Assembly: GCA_029882215.1 (NCBI GenBank)
Contig: JAOULC010000001.1
Location: forward strand, 124,001-188,000
Length of the DNA stretch: 64,000 nucleotides
Direction of reading: 5' to 3'
Source: Gammaproteobacteria bacterium
Lineage (GTDB): Bacteria > Pseudomonadota > Gammaproteobacteria > SZUA-229
In this document: positions 58,449-64,000 of the stretch, one piece after another
How positions within the stretch are numbered: the first letter of the stretch is position 1
How the letters are laid out: each line of letters starts with the position of its first letter
The notes under the pieces: model-generated
Database searches by the model: none
Told to the model about the DNA's origin: nothing
Seen by the model: the letters and a program-made list of their open reading frames with translations, nothing else
Translations under genes and position numbers: made by a program

Positions 58449-59963
58449 TCACTTTTTATTTTTCGAGAGAACGTCAAGGCCTTTATTCAGCAACATCGTC
58501 AGCTGCTGAAAGGCCTTGAAGTCTTCGGTGCTGATATCAGCCTGCGGCTTATCAGCATAGATCACCCCTAATGCTTTGCTGCCATAAAAAATGGCGGCGG
58601 CACAAAAACGATCTACCTGAATATCCGTCTTTGTTTTGCCTGAAATCAGCGCCCAGTATTTTTCATAATTGTTTTTATTCAAACTAAACGCCTGCGGCTT
58701 ATTCATCAGCAAACTAAACAAACTTTGCTTTTTTAGCTCAATCGTCAGCTGACCAAAGCTATCATCTTTTGCATTGGAAGATTTGGTGATCTTTGCTTCG
58801 AGTTTTAATTTATCGGCCGACAAAAGTAAAAAGCTGACCCTGCCAAACTGCAATGTATCATGCAGGCTTAAAATAACATGCTTCAATAGCTCATTCATTT
58901 TCGCCTGTTGTTTCAACAATTTTTTAAACTGCTCAAGATCTCTGCTTAGTAAAAGCGGATCGATCCTTTTTGCAGCCAGCCCTGATGCATCCACATCAGA
59001 CGCCTCCTTAACAACTGGCTTTTGTGGTTTACTTTGCGGTTTATTTTCTGGCTTCTGTTCGGAAGCCAGGTAGTATTCGGGCTCCGGATGTCGCTCAAGG
59101 TTTGACGCCACCAGCAGTGAGGCTACCGGACGATATCCCAGTGCCAATTCATTACCTGCCATATCCAGCGCCTGCTGATGAAGATGTCTGGCCGTTTTGG
59201 CCGCATTTTCACCAAAGTAATGCATGGCTTTTTGTAAGAAAAACGCCATGTCTCTGCCATACCAGCCATGTAAACATAAACGGGACAGTAATGCGGCAAG
59301 TCCTACGGCTGTAGCATTGGTATAACTGTCGTAGCTTGACTCAAAAGCAAAGCAGGCAATTTCTGGCAAACACCATTTTTTTGCCAATGCCGCTCCAATT
59401 TCACGTTTATGACAGCCGAGCACGCGAGACACCACATCATAATAGTTCCTGCATTCATAATATGACTGATGTTCGATTCTAGGCATAACATCCCCGCCAT
59501 AACACCAGAACATCAGTTCGGGTAGGCACTGCAAAATTGCGGCAAGCTGGACCTCTTCCGGCTCCCGTACGTCTCTGTCGCCCACCCATTTCATGACGAA
59601 CTGTTCACAGTACCAGCTTTGCTTTAAACAGCGCTGTATACCCATCTGATTGGCTTCGGCCAGATCCATATCTTGAAGACAGGTCATGGCATGAATTTCA
59701 TCTCGCAGACGAGAAACGCCGAATAAGGAAATAACGCTGCTAATCGTCGTGATTTCTAGCCGGCCTTCCTTTAACCGGCTCCGGTTCATCACTTTCAGCA
59801 AGTTAGCGGCCATGCCGGGGTCAGTTAGAATAATGGCACGGCACTCGGAAGCCGAACGACCTTCATCGTTCAGAATGGCCAGTGTTTGATCCCGTTGCTG
59901 TTTGAGAATTGGTATTTTTTTGTCAGCCAGTTGATCTAACCAGCTGTTTAGCCCTGATATCAT
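58449..59963 (-). CDS. HDOD-domain protein with a C-terminal GAF-like region
   Basis: 504 residues. N-terminal HDOD region (LTDPGMAANLLKVMNRS, ITTISSVISLFGVSRLRDEI), middle Lys/Pro-rich linker, and a C-terminal segment (SLHDTLQFGRVSFLLLSADK, AAAIFYGSKALGVIYADKP) of GAF type. HDOD proteins bind signalling partners rather than acting as HD phosphohydrolases, and usually act in regulatory pathways. Partner unknown. Confidence 0.85.
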   Translation of the reverse strand: MISGLNSWLDQLADKKIPILKQQRDQTLAILNDEGRSASECRAIILTDPGMAANLLKVMNRSRLKEGRLEITTISSVISLFGVSRLRDEIHAMTCLQDMDLAEANQMGIQRCLKQSWYCEQFVMKWVGDRDVREPEEVQLAAILQCLPELMFWCYGGDVMPRIEHQSYYECRNYYDVVSRVLGCHKREIGAALAKKWCLPEIACFAFESSYDSYTNATAVGLAALLSRLCLHGWYGRDMAFFLQKAMHYFGENAAKTARHLHQQALDMAGNELALGYRPVASLLVASNLERHPEPEYYLASEQKPENKPQSKPQKPVVKEASDVDASGLAAKRIDPLLLSRDLEQFKKLLKQQAKMNELLKHVILSLHDTLQFGRVSFLLLSADKLKLEAKITKSSNAKDDSFGQLTIELKKQSLFSLLMNKPQAFSLNKNNYEKYWALISGKTKTDIQVDRFCAAAIFYGSKALGVIYADKPQADISTEDFKAFQQLTMLLNKGLDVLSKNKK

Positions 59964-60035
59964 ATTGATGAGTATAGTTAAAGAATTCGATTTTGAAGCT
60001 CAAATCCTCAGAATTAACTCTTTATTATTCAGATA

Positions 60036-61064
60036 TTATTTACTGCATTTAGCCAGAATCAGTGAAAAATACTCATTAGCTGGCTCAAAGTGATCCGTTA
60101 TCTCCAGCTCAGCCTGAGCCAGTAAACTCTCTATCCCCTCCAGCGAATACTTGCGGCTGATCTCGGTCAGAATTTTTTCACCATTTTGTAAATATAATGC
60201 TTCATTTATAGCGGGGAAGCTGATCTTCTGATCTGCCAAAGACTGCAGGTACATTTCAATTTGCGATTCTGTTTCATTATAAACAGCCTGGTGATTAAAC
60301 TGATGAAGTTTAAAATTTGCTCCTGCTTCGTTATTTAACACCGACAGAACATTTAAATTAAACTCCGCGGTAACACCCTGACGGTCATTATAAGCGGACT
60401 CCAGCACCGCTTTATCTTTGACCCGGTCGATACCCAGTAACAACGAATCACCCGATATCATATGCTGACTAACTTCTTTAAGAAAGCTCACCGCTTGCTG
60501 CTCAGTAAAGTTGCCAATACTGCTCCCCAGAAAGACATAAAGACTGTGGCCGTGCGGTTTTGGCAGGTGTGATAAACCGGCCGAGTAATCTCCTTCCAGG
60601 GGCTGAACCGTCAGCCAGTCATATTGCAGCATCAGCTCCTCAGCGGTTTGTATCAGCATCGGTTCACATACATCAAACGGCCAGTACTGCGGATATTGAT
60701 TTAACATCTGGCAGGCATCAAATAAATGCCGTGTTTTTCGGCTGCTACCGCTGCCGAGCTCGATAATATGATGAACACTGAGGCGGTCAATAATATGCTG
60801 ACAATAGCGGCTGAGTAATTTTGACTCGGTACGCGTCGGATAATATTCCGGGGTATCGCAGATCTGATCAAAAAGCACTGAACCGCGATGATCATAAAAA
60901 TATTTAGGCGGTAACGAATAGGGTGCTTGTAATAAGTTTTGCCTGATATCCGCAGCCAGATCAGCCACCTCGTTAGCTGCGGGCACGCGGATAGCGGCAA
61001 CCGTTTTTTTTTCAGACCCGTCCACAGCCGGGGTCACATCTCGAACAAGATCATGTAAGATCAT
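60036..61064 (-). CDS. egtD: Histidine N-alpha-trimethyltransferase EgtD
   Basis: The ATG at 61064 (MILHDLVRDVTPAV) has GAAGGA seven bases upstream; the track's 61256 start runs into egtC. 342 residues. SAM-binding IIELGSGSSRKTRHLFDAC and family segments PKYFYDHRGSVLFDQICDTPEYYPTRTE and FLGSSIGNFT. It makes hercynine from histidine, the first step of ergothioneine synthesis. Divergent from egtC-egtB, with 36 bases between starts. Confidence 0.95.
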   Translation of the reverse strand: MILHDLVRDVTPAVDGSEKKTVAAIRVPAANEVADLAADIRQNLLQAPYSLPPKYFYDHRGSVLFDQICDTPEYYPTRTESKLLSRYCQHIIDRLSVHHIIELGSGSSRKTRHLFDACQMLNQYPQYWPFDVCEPMLIQTAEELMLQYDWLTVQPLEGDYSAGLSHLPKPHGHSLYVFLGSSIGNFTEQQAVSFLKEVSQHMISGDSLLLGIDRVKDKAVLESAYNDRQGVTAEFNLNVLSVLNNEAGANFKLHQFNHQAVYNETESQIEMYLQSLADQKISFPAINEALYLQNGEKILTEISRKYSLEGIESLLAQAELEITDHFEPANEYFSLILAKCSK

Positions 61065-61100
61065 AGAAAATCCTTCTCTTTTTCTTTGGAAACTGGACAC

Positions 61101-61877
61101 ATGTGCCGACTTGCAGCCTATCTGGGAGCAGAAACCAGCCTGAAACATATTGTCTTTGATACAAACCATAGTCTGGAAAAACAGGCATGGCAACCCAGAG
61201 AACTGCGCGAAGCCAGACTGAATGCCGATGGCTTTGGCTTTGGCTGGTATAACCACGGCGCTCTGGTAGCTCGCTATCGACAGACCATGCCGATCTGGAG
61301 TGACAGCAACCTGGCTGACTTTTGTCAGAGCCTTGAGCGCCCGTTATGGCTTTGCTATGTCCGCAGTGCGACCAGTGATCTGGGGACAAGTATTGAAAAT
61401 ACCCAGCCTTTTTATCATAAGAACTGGCAGTTTCTGCACAACGGATATATCAACTGTTTTAATGATATCGTCAGAAAAGAAATACGCGGCTTATTACCCC
61501 ATGAACTTGAATCCTGTATCCACGGCAGGACCGATTCAGAGTATCTTTTTGCACTGATCCTGCATTTCTATCAGCAATCCAACGACATGATCGGTGCTAT
61601 ACGCGAGTGTTTTAGCCAGTTAAAAAAATGGCTGGGTAACGAACGCGCGTTATTAAATATCCTGCTCAGTGATGGCGTACAAATCATTGCCACCTCACAT
61701 GCCATTAACGGTGAATGCCCGAGCCTGTATTACGGCCATAATATTACAGGGTTCCCGCCGCACAGTCAGTTAGTAGTGTCGGAACCCTTTACTGATGATA
61801 TTAACTGGCAGCCTGTGCAGGCTCATAGCCTGATCAGATTACGCCCGGGTAAAACCATGGAAATCCTTAGTTTATAG
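61101..61877 (+). CDS. egtC: Class II glutamine amidotransferase EgtC
   Basis: The ATG at 61101 gives MCRLAAYLGAE, placing the catalytic Cys at position 2 as class II amidases need; the track's 61086 TTG start would bury it. 258 residues. Includes LWLCYVRSATSDLGTSIENTQPF and FLHNGYINCF. EgtC removes gamma-Glu from the hercynyl-gamma-glutamylcysteine sulfoxide, which implies the gamma-glutamylcysteine route. Confidence 0.94.
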   Translation: MCRLAAYLGAETSLKHIVFDTNHSLEKQAWQPRELREARLNADGFGFGWYNHGALVARYRQTMPIWSDSNLADFCQSLERPLWLCYVRSATSDLGTSIENTQPFYHKNWQFLHNGYINCFNDIVRKEIRGLLPHELESCIHGRTDSEYLFALILHFYQQSNDMIGAIRECFSQLKKWLGNERALLNILLSDGVQIIATSHAINGECPSLYYGHNITGFPPHSQLVVSEPFTDDINWQPVQAHSLIRLRPGKTMEILSL

Positions 61878-61898
61878 GCCGATGCCAGGGAGGGAGCT

Positions 61899-63068
61899 AT
61901 CACTGACAACACCATCATTCACAGATATGCCGCGGCTCAGCACCGGGTCAGACGTATTATCGAGCAACTGTCTGATCACGATTACCGCGCTCAGTTTCAT
62001 CATGAGCTTAGTGCGCTGGGCTGGCATCTGGGTCATTGCCTGTATATTGAAAATTTCTGGCTGCGTGAGTCACTTTTAAATGATGACTCACTGACAAAAA
62101 ATCTTGACCTGCTTTATATTCCGGAAAAATCATACAAACCGGATCGCGGTGGCAAACTACCGCCATTAGAACAACTCATTGGTACGGCTACGAACTATCA
62201 AAATAGTAATATCAGACTGATCAGTGAATTAAACACAAATGCTGTTCGGCACCATTTGTTAAAAGATAACTACCTGCAAAATTTTATTATTCAGCACTAC
62301 GACCAGCACTACGAATCCATGCAAATGGCACTGCAACAGCGCGCCTTACAAACCTGCTATGCAGACTACAGGGTCAGGCAGCCGCTAAGCCCATGTCTGA
62401 CGAACACTGATACGATTGATATTGAAACAACTGAACAAACAGTCGGTTCAGACAGCCCTGTAAGCTATGACAATGAACGTCCCCGACATCAGCAAACAGT
62501 GAAGCGATTTTCGATTGCCAGTAAGCCAGTTAATAATGCCGAATTCCTCGCTTTTATAGAGGACAACGGCTATCAGAACAAAACACTCTGGTCTGCTGCA
62601 GGCTGGCAATGGTTAGCAGAATATTTTGTTGATAAAAAGCCCATGGCACCTGAACACTGGCGACAGGATGAGAGCAGTCACTGGTATGCTATCAATCACA
62701 ACGGTGCATTCGAACTGCCGCCTGAAGGCACGCTGTATGGCATTAATTATTATGAAGCGTCTGCCTATGCCAGCTGGCGCGGAGCCCGCTTGCCACACGA
62801 ACACGAATGGGAAGTGGCAGCCGCAACCCGGCAACTCAAGCATACAGCTGAGGCATGGGAATGGTGCCATAATCGTTTTTACCCCTATCCCGGCTTTAAA
62901 GCCTTTCCTTATGCCGGTTACTCCGAACCGTGGTTTGAACAGCCCCACTTTGTGCTCAAAGGTGGCAGCCTGCACACTCAGAAAAGTATCCGGCGGCGCA
63001 GTTTTCGTAACTTCTTTGGTCCGGATAAACGCCATATCTTTGCTGGCTGTCGACTGGTTTACTCTTAG
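61899..63068 (+). CDS. egtB: Hercynine oxygenase / sulfoxide synthase EgtB, with no ordinary start codon
   Basis: The track begins at an internal TTG (62256), but the frame is open back to the egtC stop and the upstream part clearly encodes the DinB domain (HELSALGWHLGHCLYIENFW). With the ATC at 61899 this gives 389 residues. Iron ligand candidates are the DinB His and the HYDQHYE His pair. The C-terminal sulfatase-modifying-factor-like domain shows NAEFLAFIEDNGY, GINYYEASAYASWRGARLPHEHEWEVAA and RRSFRNFF. No in-frame ATG, GTG or TTG lies between the egtC TAG and the DinB domain. AGGGAGG sits five bases before ATC, making it the best candidate start. Confidence 0.88.
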   Translation: MTDNTIIHRYAAAQHRVRRIIEQLSDHDYRAQFHHELSALGWHLGHCLYIENFWLRESLLNDDSLTKNLDLLYIPEKSYKPDRGGKLPPLEQLIGTATNYQNSNIRLISELNTNAVRHHLLKDNYLQNFIIQHYDQHYESMQMALQQRALQTCYADYRVRQPLSPCLTNTDTIDIETTEQTVGSDSPVSYDNERPRHQQTVKRFSIASKPVNNAEFLAFIEDNGYQNKTLWSAAGWQWLAEYFVDKKPMAPEHWRQDESSHWYAINHNGAFELPPEGTLYGINYYEASAYASWRGARLPHEHEWEVAAATRQLKHTAEAWEWCHNRFYPYPGFKAFPYAGYSEPWFEQPHFVLKGGSLHTQKSIRRRSFRNFFGPDKRHIFAGCRLVYS

Positions 63069-63158
63069 ACTGCTACTAATCAGAGCGCTATTCAGTTTTG
63101 ATTCAGACCGCACAAACAGGTATTCTTAGCGGCATTTAAAAACATGACACCAGACTGA

Positions 63159-63989
63159 ATGAATATCCCTCAAAGTTATATTGAAAGCTCTGTAGCCAGT
63201 GCCCTGCTGGAAGACATTGGCAGCGGTGATGTCACGGGATTATTAATTCCCGAAGATGACATCAGCATGGCAACCATCATCAGCCGTGATGACGCCACGA
63301 TCTGCGGTGTAGACTGGGTCGAGGAAGTATTTGCCCAGCTGAACAGTGAGGTGCTTATTGAATGGGAAGTGGAAGATGGTGAGGCAGTAGAGGCCGGTCA
63401 GACACTGTGTTCTTTAAGTGGCAATTCACGCGCTTTACTGACGGGTGAACGCACAGCCCTGAATTTTTTACAGACACTTTCAGCCACCGCGACCCTCTCT
63501 AGAACCTATGCCGATGCGGTTAAAGGCACAGACTGCAAAGTACTGGATACCCGAAAAACCCTGCCCGGCTTACGCCTTGCACAAAAATACGCGGTCAGTT
63601 GTGGCGGCTGTGAGAATCACCGTATCGGTTTATTTGATGCCATCCTGATCAAGGAAAATCATATTGCCGCGGCCGGCGGCATTAGTAAGGCGGTAGAAGA
63701 CGCCCGTTTCAGTAACCCTGACTTAAGCATAGAAGTTGAAGTAGAGAACATGGCTGAATTACAGCAGGCACTGGATGCCGGTGCAGACCGCATCATGCTG
63801 GATAATTTTACCCCCGAAAAAATTCAAAATGCCATCACACTCACTAACAAAAAAGCGGAGCTTGAAGCATCCGGTGGTATCACGCTAAAAAACATCCGGC
63901 AATATGCCGAGACCGGTGTCGATTACATTTCAATTGGTGCATTAACTAAAGATATTCAGTCAGTCGATTTATCGATGCGATTTAGCTAG
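63159..63989 (+). CDS. nadC: Quinolinate phosphoribosyltransferase
   Basis: 276 residues. N-terminal LLEDIGSGDVTGLLIP, GERTALNFLQTLSATAT, the catalytic LDTRKTLPGLRLAQKYAV, NHRIGLFDAILIKENHI, and C-terminal DRIMLDNFTPE and LEASGGITL. It converts quinolinate and PRPP to nicotinate mononucleotide in NAD synthesis. Complete; the window ends 11 bases after it. Confidence 0.97.
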   Translation: MNIPQSYIESSVASALLEDIGSGDVTGLLIPEDDISMATIISRDDATICGVDWVEEVFAQLNSEVLIEWEVEDGEAVEAGQTLCSLSGNSRALLTGERTALNFLQTLSATATLSRTYADAVKGTDCKVLDTRKTLPGLRLAQKYAVSCGGCENHRIGLFDAILIKENHIAAAGGISKAVEDARFSNPDLSIEVEVENMAELQQALDAGADRIMLDNFTPEKIQNAITLTNKKAELEASGGITLKNIRQYAETGVDYISIGALTKDIQSVDLSMRFS

Positions 63990-64000
63990 CCTGGCAGCAC

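Noticed and set aside
62626-63129. ORF of 167 residues on the plus strand
   Set aside because: Out-of-frame shadow of egtB, whose C-terminal domain motifs are clear.

Overview
This looks like a chromosomal segment of a moderately AT-rich gammaproteobacterium. The evidence is housekeeping content and synteny: rho/trxA with divergent rhlB, glnE-ilvE next to LPS inner-core genes, oxyR, pcm-rhodanese-tolC, a Kdo kinase, DNA polymerase II, argA and nadC. A DsrC-like protein, a PEP-CTERM protein, an ergothioneine cluster and an Anbu proteasome-like cluster point to a free-living, environmental, probably aquatic member of the class. The genus cannot be fixed from sequence alone. I see no rRNA, tRNA, CRISPR array, prophage or intact insertion sequence.

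Layout. 0-5 kb: 5' part of rho, trxA, rhlB, then small uncharacterised genes including a pair of paralogous 65-residue proteins. 5-8.5 kb: a broken secreted-protein gene, a GGDEF/EAL signalling protein and a decayed DUF411 gene. 8.5-13 kb: TPP riboswitch and thiC (minus), then pcm, rhodanese and tolC (plus). 13-22 kb: envelope region with a lipid A acyltransferase, Kdo transferase, Kdo kinase, a membrane-anchored metallophosphatase, a family 9 glycosyltransferase, hldE, a CDP-glycerol-transferase-like gene, then a zinc-finger protein and ilvE. 22-31 kb (minus): glnE, a CheZ-like gene, purT, pit with its DUF47 partner, ilvD. 31-36.5 kb: oxyR, an uncharacterised 464-residue gene, polB (minus). 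36.8-41 kb: a four-gene amino-acid ABC transporter (aapJQMP). 41-48.5 kb (minus): a small membrane protein and the Anbu / alpha-E / ATP-grasp / transglutaminase cluster. 48.5-51.3 kb: a transposase relic, a DsrC-like gene divergent from a LysR regulator, and hairpin-rich intergenic DNA. 51.3-53.6 kb: a peroxiredoxin-glutaredoxin fusion and glutathione reductase. 53.7-60 kb: a predicted outer-membrane protein, argE, a PEP-CTERM protein, argA and an HDOD protein. 60-64 kb: divergent egtD / egtC-egtB and nadC.

How the genes work together. There is a strong thiol and oxidative-stress theme: trxA, oxyR, Prx-Grx, glutathione reductase, egtBCD and a DsrC-like protein. The LPS genes supply Kdo transfer and phosphorylation, heptose activation and transfer, and acylation, split over both strands. 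The Anbu cluster is the least understood conserved system here. The observations most worth following up are: egtB has no ordinary start codon and lies in the same frame as egtC; the DsrC-like protein lacks its C-terminal redox cysteine and sits opposite a LysR gene with a palindromic operator; and three gene relics (DUF411, a secreted hypothetical protein, a Y1 transposase) are absent or only partly visible in the ORF track.
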